From NCBI GenBank assembly GCA_025363755.1, contig JANYLQ010000032.1, positions 62,001 through 126,000 of the forward strand: a stretch of DNA of 64,000 bases, in the 5' to 3' direction. The position numbers were made by a program, and so were the translations under genes. The stretch is from Hyphomicrobiales bacterium (GTDB taxonomy: Bacteria > Pseudomonadota > Alphaproteobacteria > Rhizobiales > Aestuariivirgaceae). A model generated the notes under the pieces. The model was not told where the DNA came from and did not search any database. It saw only the letters and a program-made list of their open reading frames with translations. Of the stretch, positions 43,302-51,737 are shown piece after piece. Positions within the stretch are counted from its first letter, which is position 1. Every line of letters starts with the position of its first letter.

Positions 43302-44299
43302 TCACGCAAGTAATTATCACACAGAGCCGTGGTTCCTTCGGTGTAGGGCAGCCCCATGGATTTGGCCAAGTCTGTTTCGGAATGCGAACCAATCCACGCC
43401 ACAAGCAGCAAGCGGCGTAACATCACAAAAGTTGGGATTTCATCTGCGTCAGCTTTTGCCAGAGTTGCAGCTTTGCGGTAGCCATGCTTCCAAGCCTCGA
43501 TCAACTCCGGTACCTGTGGCTCATGTTCGTAAAATGACACGGGCGTTGCCGCATCATACATAAACCAACCAAAACCGCAGTCATCAAAATCAATGGTTTT
43601 GACGCTCTCACCATCCATCAACAGATTGGCCAAGCGCAAGTCACAATGGATTAAACCAAATCGATCCGCGCCCATGCCATAAGCCGCCAAGCGCTTGCCA
43701 ATGGCATCAACCGTACGGCCAAAGAGTTTTTGTTTTGCTGGGTCAACCCCCATGCCATCTCGCCATCTGCCCCAATGCGGTTTGTCCTCACCCAAACTGG
43801 TTTCAAAATTCCATGTCAAACGCGTGAAGTATGAAGGACGTTGCCATTGCTTTGAATGCTGATGCATCCTTGCTGTTACTTCTCCCAACACTTCAAATGG
43901 CTTTGCTAGATCTTGACCTATGCCAGGTTCCGCGCCGGTTTCCCAATCCGATAAAACCACGTGTCGCGGCGCTTCTAACTGCTTGTGACCGACCTTCTGA
44001 ATGATCTCGCCATCTAATCCCTTCACGGGTTTTGGTGTAACCACAACACCCGCATCACGCAGCGCCATCAACCACGCAAGCTCAGACTTGATTGCCGCTT
44101 TAGAATGATACCCGTCTCGGTGAATGCGCAAGGCCCAGCGCTGGCCATCTGTCGCCTCAACCTTATATGTGGCATTCTCCGACAGATTGATCATCTTCAC
44201 TGTTAAAGGCTTCGGTAAATTATAATGCGCTGTTGCGGCTTGCGCTACCTCAAGTAAAATTTGTAATTGTTCGTCATTCGGCAAAATATCAAACTGCAT
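43292..44299 (-). CDS. APH/choline-kinase-fold kinase, probable amino-alcohol kinase
   Basis: 335 residues. The ATP-binding N-lobe includes ENATYKVEATDGQRWALRIHR. The catalytic loop LIHCDLRLANLLMDG has the HxDxxxxN pattern (His, catalytic Asp, Asn), and KTIDFDDCGFG carries the metal-binding Asp. This is the aminoglycoside phosphotransferase / homoserine-kinase-like fold, which also contains ethanolamine and hydroxylysine kinases. It is translated directly after a class III PLP enzyme (TAATG overlap); that pairing is known for kinase plus phospho-lyase routes that turn O-phospho-amino alcohols into aldehydes. The actual amino alcohol is inferred only. Confidence 0.78.
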   Translation of the reverse strand: MQFDILPNDEQLQILLEVAQAATAHYNLPKPLTVKMINLSENATYKVEATDGQRWALRIHRDGYHSKAAIKSELAWLMALRDAGVVVTPKPVKGLDGEIIQKVGHKQLEAPRHVVLSDWETGAEPGIGQDLAKPFEVLGEVTARMHQHSKQWQRPSYFTRLTWNFETSLGEDKPHWGRWRDGMGVDPAKQKLFGRTVDAIGKRLAAYGMGADRFGLIHCDLRLANLLMDGESVKTIDFDDCGFGWFMYDAATPVSFYEHEPQVPELIEAWKHGYRKAATLAKADADEIPTFVMLRRLLLVAWIGSHSETDLAKSMGLPYTEGTTALCDNYLRDYA

Positions 44300-45579
44300 T
44301 ACTTGGCCTTTTCATTGGCGAACATCAATTCACGCGCGCGCGGCATGGCAGCATCGTAACGCTCCAGAATTTCGGTGCATAGCTCAGGCGAAAGTAAAAC
44401 TCCGGGCTTCCATTGCAGCACGCGCTTATCCAACGAAGAGAAAATGGCCCACACACCATTTTCATAAAGGGCCCGCGAAACAGCTACAGCCCCTTCGGGC
44501 TTGGCATATTCAAGACCAAGGATAAGCCCGCGTTGGCGCACACCTGTAAAAATATCGCCATGCCGCTTCATCATTTCGGCCATGCCATCTTTGAAGAAGT
44601 TCGTCACAGAATGAACATTTGCAATAGTTTCGGGGCGCTGCAAGATCTCGATCATTTTATGCGCTACAATGCAACCGAGCTCTGCGCCGCCTGTTGTGCT
44701 GATATGAGCTGCACCATCTTCATGCAGCCAGCCCCCCGTGCGCTCGTTCAACAAACAGGCGCTGATCGGATAGATGCCGCCTGTCAAACCCTTGGCTGTC
44801 ACCATAATATCGGGCTGAATGCCATAGGACTGCCAGCCCCACATATGCCCCGTGCGCATCAATCCGGTTTGCACTTCATCGGCAATATACATCGTGCCGT
44901 ATTTTTCACACAGCGTTTTGCAAGCGGCGAGATAACCGTCAGCCGGCATCGGAAAGCCATAAGTGGCTGGTATTGTTTCCATGATCAAGGCAGCAACATC
45001 GCCGACCTTTAAAGCATTCTCCAATGCATCCAAATCGTTGAACGGCACTTGGATGAAAACATCTGGTTGATCGGCTAAAAATATTTTCGTGAAGCGATCA
45101 TCACCTGTTGCAACCGAAAGACCGGAATGGCCGTGATAGCCTTTGATGATCGAAACAATCTTGCGCCGTTTGGTGGCATAACGCGCACTCTTCAAGGCTA
45201 TCTCGACGGCCTCTGCACCGCCCGCGCCAAAAACGGCGTAAGTCATGCCGGGCGATATATTGATCAGAGATTCAGCCAAGGCCGTGCGTGCAACCGAAGG
45301 GAACCAATGATTGCCCATATCAAAATGGTCGAGCGCGTTTTTGAGCGTATCAACAAGCTCGGCATTGCGATGGCCCAGATTATATGTGCCGCCATTCAAA
45401 TGCAGGTCAATCAGCCGCCTGCCATCCATATCATAAATGAAATAGCCCTCGCGCTTGTCGATCACCAAATCAATGCCAGCCTTGGCCCAGAATTTGGTTT
45501 TTTGGGGGTTCCAATATTTGATTGATTTCTCAATCATCTCCGCCTTGGACGAAAATTTGAATCCGCCATAGTCAAACAT
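44299..45579 (-). CDS. Class III PLP enzyme, aminotransferase or amino-alcohol-phosphate phospho-lyase
   Basis: ATG 45579 behind GGGAG, 426 residues. The fold-type I class III pattern is complete: GGAEAVEIALKSAR, the YHGHSG substrate loop, IADEVQTGLMRTG with the Asp that holds the PLP ring nitrogen, and the Schiff-base Lys in VTAKGLTGGIYP. Class III enzymes mostly transaminate omega-amines, but a subgroup eliminates phosphate and ammonia from phosphoethanolamine, phosphohydroxylysine or aminopropanol phosphate. Pairing with the kinase makes lyase activity the more likely choice. It is first of the two-gene minus-strand operon. Confidence 0.8.
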   Translation of the reverse strand: MFDYGGFKFSSKAEMIEKSIKYWNPQKTKFWAKAGIDLVIDKREGYFIYDMDGRRLIDLHLNGGTYNLGHRNAELVDTLKNALDHFDMGNHWFPSVARTALAESLINISPGMTYAVFGAGGAEAVEIALKSARYATKRRKIVSIIKGYHGHSGLSVATGDDRFTKIFLADQPDVFIQVPFNDLDALENALKVGDVAALIMETIPATYGFPMPADGYLAACKTLCEKYGTMYIADEVQTGLMRTGHMWGWQSYGIQPDIMVTAKGLTGGIYPISACLLNERTGGWLHEDGAAHISTTGGAELGCIVAHKMIEILQRPETIANVHSVTNFFKDGMAEMMKRHGDIFTGVRQRGLILGLEYAKPEGAVAVSRALYENGVWAIFSSLDKRVLQWKPGVLLSPELCTEILERYDAAMPRARELMFANEKAK

Positions 45580-45711
45580 CAAAATCTCCCAGCCCGCCTT
45601 ATTTAGCTCTGAACATCAAACATAAACTAAAGCTTGTGTCATGGCATAGGGCAATCTCAATCTGCCGTGAGGTCGCAACTGCGCGGCGCAGAACGCCAGT
45701 AACTTCAGTCG

Positions 45712-46641
45712 TTATTTTTCGCTGCCGCCCTGCAAAGCCTTAATCCGTTGGGTGAGGGAGATGATGTTGGCTTTCGCCGATGGCTTTATTGGCGTGGGCG
45801 CAGGGTAAATTGGCGGGGGCTTTCGGTCAAGCATACTATCGAGAGCTTCGAGTTCTAGCGTCATCGCCTCGGCTTCGCGTTCTGCGTCAGCGACCTTGTC
45901 GCTCAACATTGCTTGGTGATTCAAAGCCACCTCTTGTGTCATATTCATCAATGGCGTGTTTAAGTTTTGCACATTGCCATCTTGATGGTCAATCATTTGT
46001 GCAGAGATGGACGAGAGTTCAGCGATGCGGCGCTTGATGCGAAGTTCACCTTTATCGGGGTCTTGTACTATTACCGGAGGCATTGAGTTAAGGCGTAAGC
46101 TGGATTGTAATTCTTCGTTTAGTCGGCCAACCATGCCATTCTTTTCGCGCAGGTTCAAAGTGAGTTGCGAAACAGACTGCGTGAGTTTCGTGATTTCCAG
46201 ATCCTTGCCAATGTTGCTCGCTGTCAATTGGCTCAATGTCGATGCGCCAGCTTCAAGATCAGCTTTATGCGCTTCAACTTGCGAATTCAGAGCGGCTACT
46301 TCACGGTCACGAATTGTCAAAGTGGCTTCGCTGGTTTCCAATTGTTGGATTAATGATTGCACGCGGTTGCGGCTGCGTGAGACCTCGGCCATTTGCTCAG
46401 TCATGCGGGCTTTGATATCTTCTAAGCGCAGCTCCAGCTTGCGGGCCATCATCGCGTGCTCGGCGCGCAAGCGGTCTCGGTCGGCTTGCAGCTCCAACAT
46501 TTGCACGGGAATATTTTTGGCGTTGCGGCGGGCACCCAAAGCTATGGCCACATTCCACATTCCTCGGCCAAACAGCAGCGCTAATAACAACGCCAAAACA
46601 AACCCTAAGGCCACCAACATCAGCGTCTCAGTTTGAGACAT
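45712..46641 (-). CDS. Membrane-anchored long coiled-coil protein
   Basis: 309 residues from ATG 46641 (an ATG at 46653 is also open). One N-terminal membrane helix (LMLVALGFVLALLLALLFGRGMW, about residues 7-29) is followed by ALGARRNAKNIPVQMLELQADRDRLRAEHAM and some 200 residues of heptad-rich sequence high in Glu, Leu, Arg and Gln, predicted coiled coil. The C-terminus is Pro-rich (RKPPPIYPAPTPIKP) and ends in a short helix, IISLTQRIKALQGG. I recall similar hypothetical proteins in Rhizobiales but no assigned function. A scaffold role at the inner membrane is conceivable. Confidence 0.7.
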   Translation of the reverse strand: MSQTETLMLVALGFVLALLLALLFGRGMWNVAIALGARRNAKNIPVQMLELQADRDRLRAEHAMMARKLELRLEDIKARMTEQMAEVSRSRNRVQSLIQQLETSEATLTIRDREVAALNSQVEAHKADLEAGASTLSQLTASNIGKDLEITKLTQSVSQLTLNLREKNGMVGRLNEELQSSLRLNSMPPVIVQDPDKGELRIKRRIAELSSISAQMIDHQDGNVQNLNTPLMNMTQEVALNHQAMLSDKVADAEREAEAMTLELEALDSMLDRKPPPIYPAPTPIKPSAKANIISLTQRIKALQGGSEK

Positions 46642-46825
46642 AAAACCACCCATATTTACGAATTGCTAACCTTTAGCATTTGAACAGCATGAACACGACT
46701 CTTGCGTTTGAATAATATTAACGCAGATTTGGGTCTACAGCGATGGGTAGAGGTGTGGCTTTTGCAGTTTATATTTTTGCAATAGTGGTCTGAAACGTCA
46801 AAATTCCGTCAAAGTCCGAGTTACC

Positions 46826-47419
46826 TCAGAACGGGTTCCACGTGGCGCGTGGTGAATATTTCAGATAGCCAATATTGGCACCCAAACGAGCGCCCACACC
46901 GGTGCGGATCGGCGCCAAGGTGATATTATCTTTGCGTTGGAAGTTCACGCCCACACCGCCCACAAGATAAGCCGTGCCTTCAACGCCCGCAAACCGATCA
47001 TAAAGATCTTCTGGTGATTGCGAGTTATATACCAAAGTCAACGTACGCGAGCCGTTGCCTCCAAAGTCGAAGCCAACTGATGGCCCCTGCCAGTAAATGT
47101 GTTTCTTTGCACCATTCTTGTAATAAATAGTGCCTTCGCCATAGCGAAGGCCGCCCACAAATGCGCCAGAACCCTCTTCGCCCACAATGTAAGCTGTCGG
47201 TTCGCCTTCGTTCTGAAATACATATTCAATAGCTTGGGCTAAGCCACGGCTGGTCTTACCAAAAAATTGGTGACCCTGGGCCATGATTTCATCGGTTGTG
47301 TAGGTGCTGCGCTTGGGCGCGCGTGTTGCGGTGCTGGTGGTTTGAGCCATCGCGGTAGTTGTGGCAACCGTGGCGCTCAAAGTGAGCATTAGTGCGAAAG
47401 AGCGAAAAAATGTGTGCAT
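46826..47419 (-). CDS. DUF1134 exported protein
   Basis: ATG 47419 with GAGG upstream, 197 residues. A signal peptide (MHTFFRSFALMLTLSATVATTTAMAQ) is followed by TYTTDEIMAQGHQFFGKTSRGLAQAIEYVFQNEGEPTAYIVGEEGSGAFVGGLRYGEGTIY, the conserved DUF1134 core. Gly-rich strands (GPSVGFDFGGNGSRT; AYLVGGVGVNF) follow. The family is common in Alphaproteobacteria and its biochemical role is unknown. It is flanked by unrelated genes and is probably monocistronic. Periplasmic location is inferred from the signal peptide. Confidence 0.85.
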   Translation of the reverse strand: MHTFFRSFALMLTLSATVATTTAMAQTTSTATRAPKRSTYTTDEIMAQGHQFFGKTSRGLAQAIEYVFQNEGEPTAYIVGEEGSGAFVGGLRYGEGTIYYKNGAKKHIYWQGPSVGFDFGGNGSRTLTLVYNSQSPEDLYDRFAGVEGTAYLVGGVGVNFQRKDNITLAPIRTGVGARLGANIGYLKYSPRATWNPF

Positions 47420-47548
47420 GATAAACCTCAACTCAATAGTGCCTTGGTTTGACCCGAGATAAGGGCGCGGCCATGGCGGAATTCCGTCCATGCTGTGGTT
47501 TTGCCCGTTTTGGCTTTCAACTTGGTTAATAAAATCGAAATTTCGTAT

Positions 47549-48388
47549 TTAAGCTGAAGCAATGAAAGCTGGATTGTCAAAGCCGCGCTGGGTTTTGCCA
47601 TAAACCAAAGGTTCGCCTGTGGCGCAATTCACCTTGCCACCAGCCGCCATCAACACGGCTTGGCCAGCTGCTGTGTCCCATTCCATGGTGCGGCCAAAGC
47701 GCGGGTAAATATCAGCCTCACCTGCAGCAATGGTGCAAAATTTAAGTGACGATCCAGCACCGATGATTTTCTTTACCGTCAGCGTAGCGAGATATTCCTC
47801 GGTCTTGGCATCACGGTGTGAACGGCTTGCCAGCACAGTTGCACCATCAGCGGGCAGGGCGCGCGTTTTCATGGATTGCCAAACAGCGCTGCTCAGTGGA
47901 TCAGAAACGCCGAGTGTTGAAAGCTGAGCGCCGTGGTTTTGCTCGCCCAAGAACATGCGAGGCAATGCAGGTGCATAGACGACGCCCAAAACCGGCAAGC
48001 CATTTTCAATCAATGCGATGTTGACCGTGAACTCGCCGTTGCGCGAGACAAACTCCTTTGTGCCATCCAGCGGATCAACCAGAAAAAATCGCTGCGCCAC
48101 AGTTGGAATTTTGCCAGCGGAAGCGGCTTCTTCGGCGACGACTGGAATGTCGGGCCAATGTTTTTTTAACTCGCCCAGAATAATGGTTTCTGCTTGCTCA
48201 TCGGCAATTGTCACAGGCGAAAGATCGGCCTTTTGGTTAGCGCTGAATTCGGTGCAATAGATTTCCATAATCTTGGCACCTGCACGCTGGGCGATATCGG
48301 CCAAAATGAGGGCGCGTGAGGACGGAGTAATGTTTTTCAAAGTGAACCTTCGGGGGCTGAAGTTTGAGCGCTCTATGGTCTCATTCAT
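47549..48388 (-). CDS. cysQ: 3'(2'),5'-bisphosphate nucleotidase CysQ
   Basis: 279 residues of the inositol monophosphatase superfamily. Metal sites are visible: VVAEEAAS (first Glu pair), the signature DPLDGTKEFVSRNGEFTVNIALIE (about residues 104-127), and WDTAAGQAVLMAAGG near the C-terminus. TKEF with N/GEFTVNIAL is characteristic of CysQ rather than of inositol phosphatases. It hydrolyses 3'-phosphoadenosine 5'-phosphate to AMP and phosphate, relieving inhibition in sulfate assimilation. No cys genes are close. A start further in is possible, since the first 15 residues look non-conserved. Confidence 0.9.
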   Translation of the reverse strand: MNETIERSNFSPRRFTLKNITPSSRALILADIAQRAGAKIMEIYCTEFSANQKADLSPVTIADEQAETIILGELKKHWPDIPVVAEEAASAGKIPTVAQRFFLVDPLDGTKEFVSRNGEFTVNIALIENGLPVLGVVYAPALPRMFLGEQNHGAQLSTLGVSDPLSSAVWQSMKTRALPADGATVLASRSHRDAKTEEYLATLTVKKIIGAGSSLKFCTIAAGEADIYPRFGRTMEWDTAAGQAVLMAAGGKVNCATGEPLVYGKTQRGFDNPAFIASA

Positions 48389-48464
48389 GGGCCTTCGTCA
48401 ATACGACATTGAAGGCTACAATTTGATATAGCTACGCCTACGAATCACTTTTTGGAATCATTTC

Positions 48465-49100
48465 ATGACCGCTTTAACTCGCCTTTCCGATCTCGATCTT
48501 TCAGCCCTTTTGTGTTCGCGAGTGTGTCACGATGTAATCTCACCCGTGGGTGCCATCGCCAATGGCTTGGAATTGATGGACGATCCTGAAAATGATGCGG
48601 ATATGAAAGCCTCGGCTTTAGATATGGTGCGCTCTGCCGCCAAATCCGCCACTGCAAAATTAAAATTTTGCCGCATTGCTTTTGGTGCTGCGGGTTCTGC
48701 TGGTGCTCAGATTGATATGGGTGAGGCAGGGGATATTGCAAAAGCATTTGTTGGCGAGGAAAAGATCAAGCTGGATTGGCAAGTACCGCGCGAAAATCGC
48801 CCGAAGCAAGATGTGAAGCTGTTGCTCAACATGTTGCTGCTCGCAATTGACGCTCTGCCTCGTGGTGGTGTCATTACTATGACTGGTGAAGGCAATGGCT
48901 TTGTGGTGAAAGCCAAAGGTGATCGTGCGAAAATTAAAGAAGCGATGGCCTCGGTGATTTCAGGGCAAACAGATTTGGCCACACTCGATGCCAGATTGGT
49001 TCAACCCTATTACGCGCGCGTGTTAAGCGAAGCGCAAAATATGAAGCTTTCAATGGCCATGGAAGGGGATGATACTGTGGTGGTGGCGGCGGCAGCCTAA
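48465..49100 (+). CDS. chpT: Histidine phosphotransferase ChpT
   Basis: 211 residues, no membrane segments. The N-terminal dimerisation helix holds the phosphorylated His in SRVCHDVISPVGAIANGLELM (about residue 22), with D-x-S-P-x-G as in ChpT proteins. The C-terminal half is a degenerate kinase ATPase-like domain (LLNMLLLAIDALPRGGVITM). In Caulobacter it passes phosphate from CckA to CtrA and CpdR. Here ctrA lies 3.5 kb away and sciP 13 kb away, an unusually compact cell-cycle region. Divergent from cysQ. Confidence 0.88.
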   Translation: MTALTRLSDLDLSALLCSRVCHDVISPVGAIANGLELMDDPENDADMKASALDMVRSAAKSATAKLKFCRIAFGAAGSAGAQIDMGEAGDIAKAFVGEEKIKLDWQVPRENRPKQDVKLLLNMLLLAIDALPRGGVITMTGEGNGFVVKAKGDRAKIKEAMASVISGQTDLATLDARLVQPYYARVLSEAQNMKLSMAMEGDDTVVVAAAA

Positions 49101-49435
49101 ACCGCCCGTCCGTGTTCGCGCCATAGTTTAAGTGCATTTTCCCAATTTGGTGCTTCGTCAGCATGAAAGCCATAAACGCTTCCAGAGCCTAACGATTTAT
49201 AGTTCTTCATAGCTTTGAGATGTGCGCCGCCTCTGAGATAGGCGAGCATCGAATCTTTATCGCGCCAAACTGAAAGCGTGTGATGGGTGCCGTCCACTGA
49301 TCTGGCGTCAGCACTAATGTTTCCTGCCGCTTTCTTAGCTTGCATCATGGCCGGGACAGTGAGACACCAAAAGCGCATTGTCGCAAATCCGGATTTCACG
49401 CGCAGTCCAGTGATGGAAATGTAGAGTTGGTTCAT
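49097..49435 (-). CDS. DUF3291/monooxygenase-like small protein
   Basis: 112 residues. It has MNQLYISITGLRVKSGFATMRFWCLT, then HHTLSVWRDKDSMLAYLRGGAHLKAMKNYKSLGSG and PNWENALKLWREHGR. The pattern resembles the DUF3291 or spheroidene-monooxygenase-like ferredoxin-fold barrels, where WxxxxxxxxY..H is typical. There is no signal peptide. The start overlaps the upstream TetR stop, so the regulator and this protein form one operon. The catalytic function is unknown. Confidence 0.6.
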   Translation of the reverse strand: MNQLYISITGLRVKSGFATMRFWCLTVPAMMQAKKAAGNISADARSVDGTHHTLSVWRDKDSMLAYLRGGAHLKAMKNYKSLGSGSVYGFHADEAPNWENALKLWREHGRAV

Positions 49436-50052
49436 AACTTAGCACTCATTGTTGAACCCGTGTTGGGCGATGGGTTGGAGATCAACGCGCCAGCGATAAT
49501 CAGCCGCACGACGCGCACAAGATCAGACAGTAAATTCTTATCGGCCTTTTGCAGTTCAAAACCATGCATGGCAAATTCTAGGCTGCGCGCAAGTTCCAGC
49601 GGGGTGATGTTGTCGCGCAAAACGTCACCGCTCGCCGCGCAGAACGATGTAATTGTTTGGACAAGAAGTTCGAGTTTTTGATCGTTGAAACTTTGATAAA
49701 GGTCGCGGGTTTGGCGTTGGCGCTCCGACAAAATTTCTGCAGCGTGGAGCGGACTTTTCAAGCAATCAATCAGATAGTCGAAGCGTGCTACAATTTGCGC
49801 TGTGATGACGTCGGCTAATCCCTTGCCTGCATTTTCTTGGGCGAGGCCCGCTGCTTTTTCTGCGGCGTAAGCGCCTTCATTTACCGCTGCAATGCAGGCT
49901 CTGAAGATCGCCTCTTTTGAATCATAATGATGATAAAGCGCCTGGCGCGTTAGGCCTGCTTCCTGCGATATCAGCTCCATGGATGAGCCACGATAACCAT
50001 ACTGGCCAAAAATGGTGATAGCCGCTTCGATAATGCGTTCACTTGAATTCAT
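49432..50052 (-). CDS. TetR-family regulator
   Basis: 206 residues. The N-terminal HTH reads IIEAAITIFGQYGYRGSSMELISQEAGLTRQALYHHYDSKEAIF (about residues 7-50). The C-terminal domain (LQENAGKGL onward) shows no recognised ligand family. It is divergent from the extended SDR at 50154, and the 101-bp gap carries an ATTTGACA..TGTCAAAT inverted repeat that is its likely operator. It probably controls itself, the small barrel protein and the reductase. Confidence 0.85.
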   Translation of the reverse strand: MNSSERIIEAAITIFGQYGYRGSSMELISQEAGLTRQALYHHYDSKEAIFRACIAAVNEGAYAAEKAAGLAQENAGKGLADVITAQIVARFDYLIDCLKSPLHAAEILSERQRQTRDLYQSFNDQKLELLVQTITSFCAASGDVLRDNITPLELARSLEFAMHGFELQKADKNLLSDLVRVVRLIIAGALISNPSPNTGSTMSAKL

Positions 50053-50059
50053 AAGACAT

Positions 50060-50088
50060 ATTTGACAATTTTTGCTGAAATGTCAAAT
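50060..50088. promoter_or_regulatory. Inverted repeat, probable TetR operator
   Basis: ATTTGACA (50060-50067) and TGTCAAAT (50081-50088) are exact reverse complements with a 13-base spacer, eight bases before the TetR start codon and 66 before the divergent reductase. The left arm also contains TTGACA, so operator and promoter may coincide. Confidence 0.6.
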
Positions 50089-50153
50089 TTTTGTTGACAG
50101 ATAGGGTCCACTTCGACTTTAACAATGAAGAAAGTACAGTTGGAGTTGTTGTC

Positions 50154-51185
50154 ATGAGTGATCTTATTCTCGTCACGGGGGCGTCAGGCTATGTTGCTGG
50201 ACATATTATTTTGCAATTGCTGGTGCGAGGTTACAGGGTTCGCGGAACAATCAGGTCACTCACGCGTGCGGATGAAATTCGCCATTGGCTAGAAAAAGCG
50301 CATGGGGCCAGCATTTCCAAAGAAGCTCTTGATCTGGTTGAAGCTGATCTTAATTCTGATAAGGGTTGGGACACAGCTATGCAGGGCGTGCGCTATGCGC
50401 TGCATGTCGCTTCGCCTTTTCCACCCAGTATTCCTAAAAATGTTGACGAGTTGATAGCGCCTGCACGTGATGGAACGTTGCGTGTCATGTATGCAGCGTC
50501 ACGTGCCAAAGTTGAACGTGTCGTGCAGACATCGTCTACAGTCGCGATTGCTTATGGGCATGACAATTTGAGCGGACGAGTATTTACAGAAAAGGATTGG
50601 ACGAACTCTGATCATCCAGAAATCAACGCATACGCTAAGAGCAAGACGATCGCTGAACGCGCGGCTTGGGCGGAATTGGCTAAATTGAACCGCGCGATTG
50701 AATGGGTTGTTATCAATCCTGGTGGAGTTTTGGGGCCGGTCTTTGACAAAGATGCAAGTGCGTCGGTTGATATTGTCAAAAAACTTTTAGATAAATCCGT
50801 GCCAGGACTTCCACGGTTTGGATTCCCTATTGTCGATGTGCGTGATCTTGCTGATTTGCACGTGCGCGCAATGCTTGATCCCAAGGCGGCGGGCGAACGT
50901 TTCATCGCGACTGGCCAATTTGTATGGATGGCCGATATTGCAGCGATGCTCAAAACCCATTTGGGTGCTCGCGGAAAAGCAGTCCCATCGCGCAAGTTGC
51001 CAGATTTTATGGTGCGATTGGTGAGCCTGTTTGATCCGGTTGTTCGGTCACAACTTCATGAGCTTGGCAAAGTCAGAAACCTATCATCCGATAAAGCAAT
51101 TAAAATTTTAGGTTGGAAGCAGCGCCCGCTGCAAGAAACCATAATTGATACTGCTACCAGTCTGTTCGCTGTTGGAGCAGTTTAG
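50154..51185 (+). CDS. Extended SDR, dihydroflavonol-reductase-like NAD(P)-dependent epimerase/dehydratase
   Basis: ATG 50154 behind GGAG; 343 residues. N-terminal LVTGASGYVAGHIILQLLVRGYRVRGTIRS is the Rossmann motif of dihydroflavonol/cinnamoyl-CoA reductase relatives, with HVASPFPPSIP next. The active site is Ser-Thr in TSSTVAIAYG and the YAKSKTIAE (Tyr-x3-Lys). It probably reduces an aldehyde or ketone with NADPH. Regulation by the divergent TetR is likely. Substrate unknown; such enzymes often clear reactive carbonyls. Confidence 0.82.
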   Translation: MSDLILVTGASGYVAGHIILQLLVRGYRVRGTIRSLTRADEIRHWLEKAHGASISKEALDLVEADLNSDKGWDTAMQGVRYALHVASPFPPSIPKNVDELIAPARDGTLRVMYAASRAKVERVVQTSSTVAIAYGHDNLSGRVFTEKDWTNSDHPEINAYAKSKTIAERAAWAELAKLNRAIEWVVINPGGVLGPVFDKDASASVDIVKKLLDKSVPGLPRFGFPIVDVRDLADLHVRAMLDPKAAGERFIATGQFVWMADIAAMLKTHLGARGKAVPSRKLPDFMVRLVSLFDPVVRSQLHELGKVRNLSSDKAIKILGWKQRPLQETIIDTATSLFAVGAV

Positions 51186-51269
51186 GGCTCGACGACATGC
51201 GAGTAAGGCTTGCGGCATCGCCAATAGAATTATGTGGCGATAAGATTATAGTTTGGCTAATTTTTTAAA

Positions 51270-51737
51270 ATGTCCCAATCTCAAAACGCGTTATACCAAG
51301 GCGCACTTCTCTTAGGTCTCGCTGGTCTATTGCCGCAGGTGGCAGCTTGTATTCTCGCGCTGACCAATAACGACTTGGCCATGTATGGACTGGTTTCCGG
51401 CTTTGCTTATGCGGCTCTGATTTTCAGTTTTATTGGCGGCGTGTGGTGGGGCCAGGCTCTTGTTGCCCCAACCAAACACGCATGGATATTTGTTGCAGCA
51501 GTCTGCCCAAGTCTCATTTCATGGGTTGCGGCTTTGCTGCTATTTTTAAATTTGAAGTGGTGGCCTTATGCCGTAAGTGCAATTGCAATAGGCCTTCTAC
51601 TTTCACCCCTCATCGATTTACAAATCAGCAAAGTGCTGGCCCAACCTCGAGGCTGGATGAGGTTGCGTCTGACACTATCGATTGGCTTGGGTTGCCTGAC
51701 CTTGTTGATGGCCACATTAACATTGCACGTGGGTTAA
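51270..51737 (+). CDS. DUF3429 membrane protein
   Basis: 155 residues with four or five membrane helices. YGALIFSFIGGVWWGQAL-like sequence (YAALIFSFIGGVWWG), then CPSLISWVAALLL, matches the DUF3429 family, whose hallmark is F..G..WG. No enzymatic motif is known. It overlaps by four bases with the convergent nei gene at its 3' end. An orphan gene with no obvious partner. Confidence 0.75.
   Translation: MSQSQNALYQGALLLGLAGLLPQVAACILALTNNDLAMYGLVSGFAYAALIFSFIGGVWWGQALVAPTKHAWIFVAAVCPSLISWVAALLLFLNLKWWPYAVSAIAIGLLLSPLIDLQISKVLAQPRGWMRLRLTLSIGLGCLTLLMATLTLHVG

Noticed and set aside
44413-45012. 199-codon plus-strand frame
   Set aside because: Antisense to the class III PLP enzyme; residues reflect the complement of conserved codons.
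46007-46636. 209-codon plus-strand frame rich in Ser, Arg and Cys
   Set aside because: Antisense to the coiled-coil protein, a common artefact of Glu/Leu-rich genes.
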